Of a DNA stretch of 52,822 bases, positions 1-7,958 are shown piece after piece. The position numbers and the translations under genes were made by a program. The notes under the pieces are model-generated. The model did no database searches. It was not told the origin of the DNA and worked only from the letters and a program-made list of their open reading frames with translations. Origin of the DNA: Archangium sp. (GTDB lineage Bacteria > Myxococcota > Myxococcia > Myxococcales > Myxococcaceae); NCBI GenBank assembly GCA_030695565.1, contig JAUYRZ010000040.1, positions 1 to 52,822 of the forward strand. The letters run 5' to 3'. Each line of letters opens with the position of its first letter. The stretch's first letter is position 1.

Positions 1-19
1 TGAGGGTCACCGTCCCTCA
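1..19. terminator. Small perfect inverted repeat, possible terminator of an upstream gene
   Basis: The first six bases TGAGGG pair perfectly with CCCTCA at 14-19 around a 7-base loop. A short G+C-rich hairpin directly at the window edge could be the terminator of a gene that ends just upstream. No T-tract follows, so the assignment is tentative. Confidence 0.3.
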
Positions 20-417
20 GCCAGCGCGACCCGCAAGGATCCGGCTGCTCAATGGCGACTGATTCGCCTGCAACGCACCTACCCGGCAACGAGTTGGATC
101 GAATCCGCCCGTGGATCCCTCAAGCAACTCGCTCGGCAACAGTGGTGGGAGGGACGACAGGGCGAACCGGAGCAGGAATTCGGATGGGCACGGTGGCGAC
201 TCCCCAGTGTGGCGGGTGATGTCGGATAATCGGCGCAGCCGGGGGCTCGGATTCTGGGAGCGCTGTGAAGCGCCGCGACATTTCCGGCGTGATTTGCCTT
301 TGAATTCCCGGGTCACTTGTTCGACCCTGATGGCCGAGTGACCCACCGGTCTCGCTCGTAACCAGCCACAACCGTTGCGCACCAGGCACCGGAACGCCGC
401 CTGCAGTCATCTGCCGG
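20..417. other. Intergenic region without a convincing gene
   Basis: About 400 bases precede the first credible start codon. Open frames exist on both strands here, but their translations are Arg/Ser/Pro-rich, lack domain-like character and have no credible start signal. No RNA gene or clear promoter was recognised. It presumably holds the promoter of the gene pair starting at 418. Confidence 0.4.
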
Positions 418-1008
418 GTGAACACCCGCGGCCCCCTGCCTCCCCGTCGGATCCTCGCGGGGCTCGCGCTCGCGGCGTGGGCCCTCGCCGTCACCGCGGC
501 GGTCTTGCCGTTGTTCGCGAGCCACCTGGTGGTCTTCAAGCCCGGTGGCACGGCGTCAGCGGCCATCGTGCCCGGCGCGTGGTCGATGACGCACGTGCTG
601 GCGCAGGCGTGCGCGTGTTCGCAGACGGTGGTGCCCTACCTGTTGAAGCGCGGGCCCGTCGACGCACACGAGAAGGTGCTGTTCTTCGGCCGTCAGCTCA
701 CCCTCGAGGCCGAGCTGCGGGCCCGGGGCTTCGAGGTCGAGGTGCGCGACCCGGCGACGCGCGACCGCAGCGAGATCACCGCCGTGCCCTTCTTGATGAT
801 CTCCAACCCCGCGGGGGTGGTGGTGTACGCCGGGGGCTACTCGGACCACCGCGTCTCGGTGACCACCGCGCTCCAGGACGTGGCCTTGCTCGAACAACTG
901 CGCGCACACGCAGACTCGGGCGCGCTGCCCGTCATCGGCTGCGCGGTGAGCGCGCAAGACCAGGCCCGCCTCGACCCCTTCGGGATCAAGCGCATCGGAG
1001 CTGAATGA
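418..1008 (+). CDS. RedB-like thioredoxin-fold protein, membrane anchored
   Basis: This 196-residue protein starts at a GTG. It has one N-terminal membrane segment (about residues 12-35), followed by an exported domain resembling the RedB-like thioredoxin-fold family. The usual CxxC is replaced by C65-A-C67-S, the CxCS pattern I associate with that family. A later segment, FLMISNPAGVVVYAGGY, fits the strand after the cis-Pro loop of thioredoxins, and a C-terminal LPVIGCAVSAQDQA segment carries a third Cys. Its stop codon overlaps the start of the chemotaxis receptor by four bases (ATGA), so the two are probably co-translated. A redox or metal-related role feeding the receptor is inference. 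Family recognition is moderate and no enzyme activity is established. Confidence 0.7.
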   Translation: MNTRGPLPPRRILAGLALAAWALAVTAAVLPLFASHLVVFKPGGTASAAIVPGAWSMTHVLAQACACSQTVVPYLLKRGPVDAHEKVLFFGRQLTLEAELRARGFEVEVRDPATRDRSEITAVPFLMISNPAGVVVYAGGYSDHRVSVTTALQDVALLEQLRAHADSGALPVIGCAVSAQDQARLDPFGIKRIGAE

Positions 1009-2288
1009 TGACCTACCGTGAGCAACACAACCGTCACACCAGCCTCGTCTTTCTCATCGCGCTGGGCCTGCACGTGCCCGTCTTCCTGGTGGTCGGCGCG
1101 GTCACGGGCAAGCCCGCCTGGGTCACGCTGCTGCTCAGCGCCTTGTTCCTCGCAGGGCCGGTGGCGCTGTACCTGTCGGGCGTCACCTCGTCGTTGCTGC
1201 CCTGCGTGGTGAGCTTCACCGGCATCGCGTTCTCGGGGCTGCTGATTCACCTGAGCGGGGGGATGATCGAGATGCACTTCCACATCTTCGTGATGACCGC
1301 GGCCTTCATCGCCTTCGGGCTCGGCAGCCCGATCGTGGTGGGGCTTGCGACCACGGCGGTGCACCACCTGGCCTTCTTCTTCCTGCTGCCGCGCAGCGTC
1401 TTCAACTACGAGGCCTCCATCTGGATCGTGCTGCTGCACGCGGGCTTCGTCATCATCGAGACGGTGCCCGCGCTCCTCATCGCCCGCCGCTTCCAGAAGC
1501 TCATCGACAGCCAGGACTCGACGATGGGTGAGTTGAGCTCCATCACCGCGAGGGTCAGCCAGTCGGTCTCCGAGTTGCACGAGGCGGGGCAGACCCTGGC
1601 GTCGAGCAGCTCCGGCACCGCCACCTCGCTGCAGGAGACGGGCGCAGCGCTCGAGCAAATCAACTCGATGGTGCAGCTCAGCTCTTCCCACGCGCAGCAG
1701 GTGGCTGATCTCTCGCGTACCTCGAGCGAGTTCGCCCTGAAGGGCGAGGCCGAGGTCTCCAACCTGGTGGGCGCCATGCAAGGCATGTCTGAGTTCTCGC
1801 GGCGCATCGAGGAGGTCACCGACATCATCGACGACCTCGCGTTTCAGACCAACCTGCTCGCCTTGAACGCAGCGGTCGAAGCGGCGCGCGCAGGTGATCA
1901 GGGCAACGGCTTTGCCGTGGTGGCCGAAGCGGTACGCGAGCTCGCGCAGCGCAGCGGGGTCGCTGCAAAAGACATCTCGGCCCTCATCACGCAGAGCCGG
2001 CAACTGGTGGAGAGCGGAGTGGGTGCCACCAGGCGCAGCGGCGACGCCCTGCAGAAGATCGTCCACTCGGTGAAGAAGGTGGCCCAGCTCAACCAGGAGA
2101 TCGCCAGCGCCAGCCGCGAGCAGGCCTCGGGCATTCAGGACATGATGCGTGGCGTCTCCTCCCTCGACTCGGCCGCCCAGAGTACCGCCCACACCTCGGC
2201 GAGCTTCACCCTGTCAGCCGACGCGCTGGCTCAGGAGTCAGCGCGCATGAAGGACCTGCTCGTCGACCTGCAGACCGCCATGGCCTGA
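1005..2288 (+). CDS. Methyl-accepting chemotaxis protein with polytopic N-terminus
   Basis: The 427-residue product has about six membrane segments in residues 12-160 and then a long coiled-coil cytoplasmic signalling domain. The highly conserved hairpin tip is clear (FQTNLLALNAAVEAARAG, near residues 280-297), so it should dock CheA/CheW arrays. There is no periplasmic ligand domain and no evident HAMP domain. Sensing therefore probably occurs in the membrane region, which contains a Met/His-rich stretch (HLSGGMIEMHFHIFVM, residues 82-97) that could bind a metal or haem. It is translationally coupled to the RedB-like gene upstream. No other che genes are nearby, so it must use a pathway encoded elsewhere. 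The receptor assignment is secure; the ligand is unknown. Confidence 0.93.
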   Translation: MMTYREQHNRHTSLVFLIALGLHVPVFLVVGAVTGKPAWVTLLLSALFLAGPVALYLSGVTSSLLPCVVSFTGIAFSGLLIHLSGGMIEMHFHIFVMTAAFIAFGLGSPIVVGLATTAVHHLAFFFLLPRSVFNYEASIWIVLLHAGFVIIETVPALLIARRFQKLIDSQDSTMGELSSITARVSQSVSELHEAGQTLASSSSGTATSLQETGAALEQINSMVQLSSSHAQQVADLSRTSSEFALKGEAEVSNLVGAMQGMSEFSRRIEEVTDIIDDLAFQTNLLALNAAVEAARAGDQGNGFAVVAEAVRELAQRSGVAAKDISALITQSRQLVESGVGATRRSGDALQKIVHSVKKVAQLNQEIASASREQASGIQDMMRGVSSLDSAAQSTAHTSASFTLSADALAQESARMKDLLVDLQTAMA

Positions 2289-2516
2289 GGTCTGCCGGGC
2301 GCTACTTCAAGAGGTCTTTGCACGCGGCTGACAGGCCACCGAAGGCGCCGAATGCACAGGCTGTCCCCTTGCCGGCGGGTCGCTTCGCCAGACGAGCTGC
2401 GCCTGGGGCCCCACCGGGCCCGGCGTCACGCAGACCTATCTCGATGGTGACTGCGCGGCCTGGTGCTGCCTGCCCTGAAAGCCGCGCCACGCCGTCGAAA
2501 GAGCTAAAGGGCGCTC

Positions 2517-4139
2517 ATGATTTCGCGGCGGGAGGTCATCGTTTCGTTCCTCGGCGCCGCTGCGCTGCAGGGGTGCCGCCGCCGGGCTCCTGAAGTCCCA
2601 GGCTCGCTCGTCGATCGCATTCACCAAGTCGGTCACCTGCTGCGGCAAGGCGAGCTCCCGCGCGCCCAGGAAGACACCGCCAAACTCGACTGCCTGGTGG
2701 TGGGCGGTGGCGCGGCAGGGCTCTCCGCTGCGTGGCGACTGCGCGGCGCGGGCCTCGAGTCAGTGCGCGTCGTCGAAGTGGAAGACGTCTTCGGAGGCAC
2801 CGCGCAGAGCGGGAAGAACGACATCTCCGCGTTTCCCTGGGGCGCGCACTACTTACCTGCCCCCCTGACGAACTCAGGCCCGGTGCCGCGGTTGTTGAGA
2901 GAGCTGGGCGTGGTGACCGGCGTCGACGAACAAGGCGCTCCCACGTTCGCTGAAGAGGCCCTCATTCGGGAACCCGAAGAGCGCCTCTTCTACAAAGGCC
3001 ATTGGTACGAAGGGCTCTACCTGCGCGCCGGCGCTTCGCCCGAAGACCTGGCCCAGCTGCACCGCTTCGAGCAGGTGACCGCGTCGCTGGCCGCAGCGCG
3101 TGATGCCAAAGGTCGCAAGGCCTTCGCCGTGCCCATCGAGACCGGCAGCGACGACGCGGAGTGGACCCAGCTCGATCGCCTCAGCATGGCCGACTGGCTC
3201 ACCCGCGAAGGCTTCACCTCGCCGCGGCTGACCTGGCTGGTCGACTACGCGTGCCGCGATGACTACGGCGCGACCGCGCAGCACATCAGCGCGTGGGCCG
3301 GGCTCTGGTACTTCTGCGCGCGGCAGACCGGCGAGGAGAAGAACGACGGCTACCTCTCCTGGCCCGAAGGCAACGGCCGGTTGGTGAGCCAGCTGGCCAA
3401 GAGCCTGAGCCCTGATCAGCTGCAGAAGAACGTGCTGATCCACTCACTCGAAGAAGCCGAAGGCGGTTGGCACGCCCACGGTCTCGACGCGAAGACGCGC
3501 ACGCCCGTCCGCTACTTCGCGCGCCAGGTGGTGCTGGCCACCCCACGTCACGTGGCCGGCCGGGTGCTCAGCGCGTGGAGAACCGCGCGCCCGAAGTTCC
3601 TCGAGGCCTTCGTCAGTGGCCCGTGGGTGGTGGCCAACCTGACCTTGAACGAACGACCCCGCGGCCGTGGCTTTCCGCTCGCCTGGGACAACGTGCTCTA
3701 CGACTCGAAGTCGCTGGGCTACGTGATGGCCAACCACCAGGCCGCGCGCGCCAGCGACGTGGGGCCCGCGGTGGCCACCTGGTACTACCCGCTGGCCGAC
3801 GGCGACGTGCTCTCCGAACGAAAAAGACTGCTGGCCACCACGTACGAAGACTGGCGCGCCATCATCCTGGCCGACCTGCTGCCTGCTCACTTCGGCCTGG
3901 AAAAACAGCTGCAACGCATCGAGGTGATGCGCTGGGGCCACGCGATGGTGCGGCCGGTGCCGGGCTTCATCTGGGGCCCCGCGCGGCAAGAGGCCCAGGT
4001 TCCGCTCAGCGGCACCCTGCACTTCGCGCACTCCGACCTGGGCGGGTTGGCGGTCTTCGAAGAGGCCAACTGGCACGGCGTGCGCGCGGCCGAAGCGGTG
4101 CTGGCGGGGCTGCAGCGGGTGTCTGCCAGCTGGTTGTGA
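2517..4139 (+). CDS. FAD-dependent oxidoreductase, exported lipoprotein-like
   Basis: The 540-residue protein begins with MISRREVIVSFLGAAALQGC, an Arg-Arg signal sequence ending in a possible lipobox Cys20. This suggests Tat export of a folded flavoprotein and lipid anchoring. The dinucleotide-binding fold follows (LVVGGGAAGLSAAWRLR, with GGGAAG at 63-68 and an acidic EVED at the end of the second strand), typical of FAD/NAD(P) amine-oxidase-like enzymes. The C-terminal HFAHSDLGGLAVFEEANWHG resembles the closing FAD contact of that superfamily. The middle is rich in aromatic residues and probably forms the substrate domain. The substrate is unknown. It stands alone, with 228 non-coding bases before it and a hybrid kinase after it. 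Confidence 0.85.
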   Translation: MISRREVIVSFLGAAALQGCRRRAPEVPGSLVDRIHQVGHLLRQGELPRAQEDTAKLDCLVVGGGAAGLSAAWRLRGAGLESVRVVEVEDVFGGTAQSGKNDISAFPWGAHYLPAPLTNSGPVPRLLRELGVVTGVDEQGAPTFAEEALIREPEERLFYKGHWYEGLYLRAGASPEDLAQLHRFEQVTASLAAARDAKGRKAFAVPIETGSDDAEWTQLDRLSMADWLTREGFTSPRLTWLVDYACRDDYGATAQHISAWAGLWYFCARQTGEEKNDGYLSWPEGNGRLVSQLAKSLSPDQLQKNVLIHSLEEAEGGWHAHGLDAKTRTPVRYFARQVVLATPRHVAGRVLSAWRTARPKFLEAFVSGPWVVANLTLNERPRGRGFPLAWDNVLYDSKSLGYVMANHQAARASDVGPAVATWYYPLADGDVLSERKRLLATTYEDWRAIILADLLPAHFGLEKQLQRIEVMRWGHAMVRPVPGFIWGPARQEAQVPLSGTLHFAHSDLGGLAVFEEANWHGVRAAEAVLAGLQRVSASWL

Positions 4140-4208
4140 CGACTCCCCAGTCTCAGCGATGACGGGTGACCCTCGCGGGTGCTCTCATCCTGGCGGGGGG
4201 CGGCCACC

Positions 4209-6509
4209 ATGGAGGAAGCAGCACCATTCGACGACAGCGCGTTCCGGAGACTCGCGTCGTTTTCACCAGACTCACTGATCGCGCATCGCGACGGGTTGAT
4301 CATCTGGGCGAACCAGGCCACGGCGCGGCTGCTGGGGTTCGAGTCTGAGGGGCTCATCGAAGGTCGCAGGGTGCTCAGCTTCCTCGCCCCCGAGAGCCTG
4401 GAGCGCGCCCGCCAACGTCTCGCCCGGCTGATCGACACGGGGCAACCCGAGCCACGTGACGAGTTCTATCTGATCAGCGCGCAGGGCGAGCGCGTGCTGA
4501 CCGAGGTCTCCACGTCGGCTGCGGGCGGCGGGCTGATGGTGACCTCGGTGCGTGACCTGCGGGAACGGCAACGGGCCGAAGCGCGGGCGCGGGCGGTCTT
4601 CGAGGTGAGCAGCGAAGCGATGGGCGTGTGCCGCGAGGGCAAACACATCGAGGTCAACGCCGCCTTCGCGCGGCTGTTCGGCTACGACTCGCCTGACGAG
4701 CTGGTGGGGCTGCCGGTGGTCGATCTGGTCGAGCCTTCGGAGCACTCCCGGTTCACGTGGTTGATGGAGCGCCGGGAGCGGGGTGAAGCGACGCCCTCGA
4801 ACGACACGGTCCGGGCGCGCCGCAAGGACGGCTCGAAGCTGCTGATCGAGGTGCAGGCCTCCTCGTACCGCGAGGCTGACGCACACACCTCGGTGGTGGT
4901 GATGCGCGACGTCACCGCGCAACGCGAGTTCGAAGACCGGCTGGCGGCCAGCGAACACCGGCTGCGGCAGCTGTGCCATCAGATGCCGGTCGGCGTGTGG
5001 GAGGTCGATCTCTCCGAGACCCGGCGCACGGTCGACGCGCTGCGGGCCCGGGGCGTGACCGACTGCGCGACCCATTTTCGAGATCACCATGAAGACACGC
5101 TGCGCTGCCTGGGGGCGATCGCGATCCTCTCCGCCAACCAGGCCGCCTGCGAACAGGCTGGCGTGAGAGACGAAGCCGAGCTGCTCGGCAGCATGTACCG
5201 CTTCATTCCGCCCGAGTCGGTAGCAGACGTGACGCAAATCTTCGCGGAGTTCGCTGCGGGCGTGAAAGTGGTGACCACCGAGACCTGGGCCCGCACGCTC
5301 AGCGGGGAACGACGCTGGGTCTCGATGCGGGCCACAGCCATCTCCGGGAACGAAGGAGACTGGGCGCGGGTGTTGGTCACCACCACCGACCTGACCGAGC
5401 GCAAGAAGGCGCGCGAAGAGAAGGAGCACCTGCAGGAACAGCTGCGTCACAAGGAGAAGCTGGAGGCCATCGGCCGGCTGGCGGGCGGCGTGGCGCACGA
5501 CTTCAACAACCTGCTGGCGGCCATCTTGAGCAGCGTGGAGGTCTCGCTCGACGACCCCACGGCCGGGCCGCCCGTCAGAGAGAGCCTCACCCTCATTCGG
5601 GAAGCCTCGTTGCGCGCGAAGGATCTGGTGCAGCAGATCCTCACCTTCGGCCGCAAGGACAAGCCGAAGCTGGTGCCGCTGGACCTCGCCGAGGTGGTGA
5701 CCGGGGCGCTCACCCTGGCCCGCGCTGCGCTGTCTTCGAACATTCAGCTCGAGGCGAAGATCGACGACGTGGGCACGGTGCTGGCCGATCGCACGCAGGT
5801 GCATCAGGTGTTGCTCAACCTCTGCTCCAACGCGCGCGACGCGGTGCAGCCGGGCGGCCACATCACCATCACCCTCGAGCGGCTGGCGGCGAGGGCGCGT
5901 CTGCGGGTGAAAGACGACGGCGCCGGCATGGACGAGGCGATCCGCGCGCGGTTGTTCGAGCCGTACCTGACCACCAAACCCAACGGTCACGGGCTGGGCC
6001 TGGCGGTGGTGCACGGCATCGTCGCAGGGCTCGGTGGCACCATTCACGTGGAGAGCGCGCCGGGCCAGGGCACCTGCTTCGACGTGTTCCTCCCGCTGGT
6101 GGAGACGCAGGTGACCCCGTGCGCCGGCGTGTCGAACGTGAGCGCCCAGGAGCGGCTGCTGCTGGTCGATGATCAGCCGCTGGTGCGCGCTGGCCTGTGC
6201 CGGCTCTTGCAATCGATGGGCTACCGGGTGACGGAGGCGAGCGACGGGCAAGACGCGCTCGAGCGCTTGCGCGCGACGCCGCACGACTTCGACCTGGTCA
6301 TCTCGGATCAAATGATGCCCCGGCTCTCCGGGCTCGAGCTGGCGCGGGCCTTGAGGGCTGACGGCTCGCGCATGCCCATCATCCTCTGCAGTGGTTTCAG
6401 CGAGGCCCTCGACGAGGAGAACGCGATGAAGTCGGGGGTATCAGGTGTGCTTGCCAAGCCGATCGATCGCACGTCGATGGCTACGGCGGTGAGGCGAGCG
6501 CTCGGGTAG
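4209..6509 (+). CDS. Hybrid sensor histidine kinase (three PAS domains, kinase, receiver)
   Basis: This is a soluble hybrid histidine kinase of about 766 residues. Domains in order are PAS (about 15-120), PAS (about 130-240), a longer divergent PAS (about 250-400), the dimerisation/phosphoacceptor helix (GRLAGGVAHDFNNLLAAIL, His near 430), an ATPase domain with N-box NLCSNARDAV and GLGLAVVHG glycine box, and a C-terminal receiver with phosphoacceptor Asp in LVISDQMMPRLSG. There is no membrane segment, so it senses a cytoplasmic signal. I start at the ATG of MEEAAPFDDS; a GTG 30 bases upstream (4179) is in frame and possible. The gene runs into the next one after ten bases, so they may share a transcript. 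Confidence 0.92.
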   Translation: MEEAAPFDDSAFRRLASFSPDSLIAHRDGLIIWANQATARLLGFESEGLIEGRRVLSFLAPESLERARQRLARLIDTGQPEPRDEFYLISAQGERVLTEVSTSAAGGGLMVTSVRDLRERQRAEARARAVFEVSSEAMGVCREGKHIEVNAAFARLFGYDSPDELVGLPVVDLVEPSEHSRFTWLMERRERGEATPSNDTVRARRKDGSKLLIEVQASSYREADAHTSVVVMRDVTAQREFEDRLAASEHRLRQLCHQMPVGVWEVDLSETRRTVDALRARGVTDCATHFRDHHEDTLRCLGAIAILSANQAACEQAGVRDEAELLGSMYRFIPPESVADVTQIFAEFAAGVKVVTTETWARTLSGERRWVSMRATAISGNEGDWARVLVTTTDLTERKKAREEKEHLQEQLRHKEKLEAIGRLAGGVAHDFNNLLAAILSSVEVSLDDPTAGPPVRESLTLIREASLRAKDLVQQILTFGRKDKPKLVPLDLAEVVTGALTLARAALSSNIQLEAKIDDVGTVLADRTQVHQVLLNLCSNARDAVQPGGHITITLERLAARARLRVKDDGAGMDEAIRARLFEPYLTTKPNGHGLGLAVVHGIVAGLGGTIHVESAPGQGTCFDVFLPLVETQVTPCAGVSNVSAQERLLLVDDQPLVRAGLCRLLQSMGYRVTEASDGQDALERLRATPHDFDLVISDQMMPRLSGLELARALRADGSRMPIILCSGFSEALDEENAMKSGVSGVLAKPIDRTSMATAVRRALG

Positions 6510-6519
6510 GAGAGCGGCC

Positions 6520-7020
6520 GTGCGACACCTGTTCTGGCTCCTCGTGTTTTCCGGCTGCAACCTCGTCAAGGGGCTGCCGAAGGATCACGAGTGCCGCTCC
6601 AACCTGCGGCAGATCGCCGGCAAGCAGTTCGCCTTCTTCTCGGAGCACCAGCGCTACGCGATTCACCCGGTCGAGCTCGGCTTCGTACCCAGCCAGGGCA
6701 ATCGCTACCTGTACCTGTTCAACAGCGAAGGGCCGCTGACCCGGCGTGACGAGCTCGCGTCGCCGCCGCACGGGGAGTCGGTGGGCTATGGGCCCGACTC
6801 GAAGCGGCGGCCGGTGCTGCTGGAAGACCTGCTGGCGAAGTTGCCCGCGGAAATTCGTTCGACGGTGGGCCTGTCGGGCACCTGCCCTTCGTGCGAGGTG
6901 ACCATCGCCTGCGTGGGCAACCTCGACGAGGATCCCGACGTCGACGTGTGGACCATCTCCACCGCGGATCGTGCGGGGGCATCGCGCGGCACTCCGATTC
7001 ATCACCTGAAGGATTTGTGA
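6520..7020 (+). CDS. Lipoprotein with a type IV pilin-like soluble domain
   Basis: A GTG opens 166 residues starting MRHLFWLLVFSGC, a short hydrophobic segment with a possible lipobox ending at Cys13. The following CRSNLRQIAGKQFAFFSE helix, the turn-rich middle and a C-terminal CVGNLDEDPDVDVWTIST resemble the globular part of myxobacterial pilins and minor pilins, in which Asn-Asp-Asp-x-Trp-x-Ile is common. The hydrophobic prepilin helix is missing, so it cannot be a normal pilin subunit. Four Cys residues, including CPSC, may form disulfides. It starts ten bases after the hybrid kinase and overlaps the next gene by four bases, so the three probably form an operon. Function is unknown. Confidence 0.65.
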   Translation: MRHLFWLLVFSGCNLVKGLPKDHECRSNLRQIAGKQFAFFSEHQRYAIHPVELGFVPSQGNRYLYLFNSEGPLTRRDELASPPHGESVGYGPDSKRRPVLLEDLLAKLPAEIRSTVGLSGTCPSCEVTIACVGNLDEDPDVDVWTISTADRAGASRGTPIHHLKDL

Positions 7021-7505
7021 GAGCGCTCTTCCTGGTTTCGCTGTCGTTGTTGTGCTGCACGCGCGCCACCGCCGTGGTCATCGATGCAGGCGCGCCGCCT
7101 GAAGAGTGCACCTCGGCCACGGTGCTCGTGCCCGGTGTGCCGGGGAGCCCAGGTCACCTGATCGCCTCGGAGCGAAACCCCAACGGCGCCAGCGAGCTGG
7201 CCGCCTTGATGCGCACGTTCGTCGACGATTGGAGGGCCGCGCGGGTGGCGCTGGAGGCCGACGCGGGGGTGAACGCGCGGCTGCCCATCCATCGCAAAAT
7301 TCGCTGCACGTGGCCCACCGACGCGGCCGATCGCAACCCGGTGTTCGATTCGTTCGCGGTCGGGTACCTCGAGAAAGTGAAGGCCTTCGACGCGAAACCT
7401 TCGCGCGAGACGTACGAAGGGGTGCTCGACGGGTGCAAGGCGTGCCACGAGGTCTCGTGTGGGGGCCCGCTCGAGGTGATCGAAGGCCTGCGCTGGGCTC
7501 GTTGA
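7017..7505 (+). CDS. Small exported mono-haem cytochrome c (c'-like)
   Basis: The start chosen is the GTG at 7017, which overlaps the preceding stop (GTGA) and gives a clean hydrophobic signal, MRALFLVSLSLLCC, possibly a lipobox. The 162-residue product has two long helical stretches and a single haem-binding motif C140-K-A-C-H144 close to the C-terminus. That arrangement fits class II (c'-type) cytochromes, whose CxxCH lies in the last helix. It is presumably periplasmic and haem is attached by the Ccm or Ccs system. Coupling to the pilin-like lipoprotein suggests a shared surface role, but no electron partner is encoded here. The haem motif is certain; the c' fold is an inference. Confidence 0.75.
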   Translation: MRALFLVSLSLLCCTRATAVVIDAGAPPEECTSATVLVPGVPGSPGHLIASERNPNGASELAALMRTFVDDWRAARVALEADAGVNARLPIHRKIRCTWPTDAADRNPVFDSFAVGYLEKVKAFDAKPSRETYEGVLDGCKACHEVSCGGPLEVIEGLRWAR

Positions 7506-7607
7506 AAACAGTGAGAGAACATTCGAGCCGTGGGTCGGGTGCGACCACTGCTCGCGGTGTTCAGCATGGCGGGTGCTGGGTAGTTCGAAGCAGCCCGAAG
7601 GAGCGTG

Positions 7608-7645
7608 GTCGGGTGGGTCTTGCCCGACGGCGCACGCCGCGTGCG
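7608..7645. repeat. Two adjacent short inverted repeats
   Basis: GTCGGG (7608-7613) pairs with CCCGAC (7623-7628) across nine bases. CGCACG (7631-7636) pairs with CGTGCG (7640-7645) across three. Two G+C-rich hairpins back to back could form a terminator for the cytochrome operon or part of a structured RNA. Short G+C-rich dyads also arise by chance in such DNA. Confidence 0.35.
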
Positions 7646-7717
7646 GGCCTCTCAGCACGGCGCTTTTCGGGGGCGCGCTGATCTTGGCTTCGGCTCGGGG
7701 TGTGCTTCTTCGGGACG

Positions 7718-7773
7718 CTGCCATTGATACGCGATAAGCCTTGTTTTTTAGTGTTATCGCGTATCGATGGCAG
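7718..7773. repeat. 20-base near-perfect inverted repeat with 16-base T-rich loop
   Basis: The left arm CTGCCATTGATACGCGATAA (7718-7737) is complementary to the right arm TTATCGCGTATCGATGGCAG (7754-7773) at 19 of 20 positions, and the exception is a G-T pair that would still form in RNA. The loop (7738-7753) includes TTTTTT. The arms are less G+C rich than the surroundings and contain TACGCGATAA / TTATCGCGTA. The perfection and length far exceed chance. Candidates are an intrinsic terminator-like RNA hairpin, a dimeric repressor or recombinase site, or the end of a small mobile repeat. Confidence 0.75.
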
Positions 7774-7958
7774 GTCGCCGGAAACAGGGCCAGCAGGCCA
7801 CATGCGGATCTTTGATCGACGCGAGAGGCCTGCTCATTTCGAGCACGAACGAGGCCATTCAACACCACCTCGCGCTGGTGCCTTTGACGCCAGAAAGCTC
7901 CTCAGCCGCCGCATCCGCGTCACCTGCCCGTCACGAACGCCGATGAGTCTTCCCGCTC

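Larger units (their letters stand above)
7506..7958. other. Structured intergenic region, no credible gene
   Basis: These 453 bases separate the cytochrome gene from the CorA-like gene. Frames here read as Arg/Pro-rich nonsense. The stretch contains two short hairpins (7608-7628 and 7631-7645) and one striking 20-base inverted repeat (7718-7773), and the A+T content rises locally around 7721-7770. It could hold a structured RNA, a protein-binding site or a recombination site. No promoter was recognised with confidence. Confidence 0.5.

Noticed and set aside
88-110. tRNA-like T-arm sequence (GGATCGAATCC)
   Set aside because: The loop is too short for a T-arm and no acceptor or anticodon stem can be folded around it.
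2302-2490. 62-codon minus-strand frame ending in AACKDLLK
   Set aside because: The last part looks mildly protein-like, but there is no start context or recognisable family. It may be a remnant, too weak to list.
4272-6311. Long open frame (679 codons) on the minus strand
   Set aside because: It lies antisense to the hybrid kinase gene, whose domains are unmistakable. Long antisense frames are expected in G+C-rich DNA, and the translation is rich in His/Arg/Gln without domain character.
7561-7803. 80-codon minus-strand frame across the intergenic hairpins
   Set aside because: Arg/Pro-rich translation without a ribosome-binding site, and it spans strong inverted repeats; more likely non-coding.
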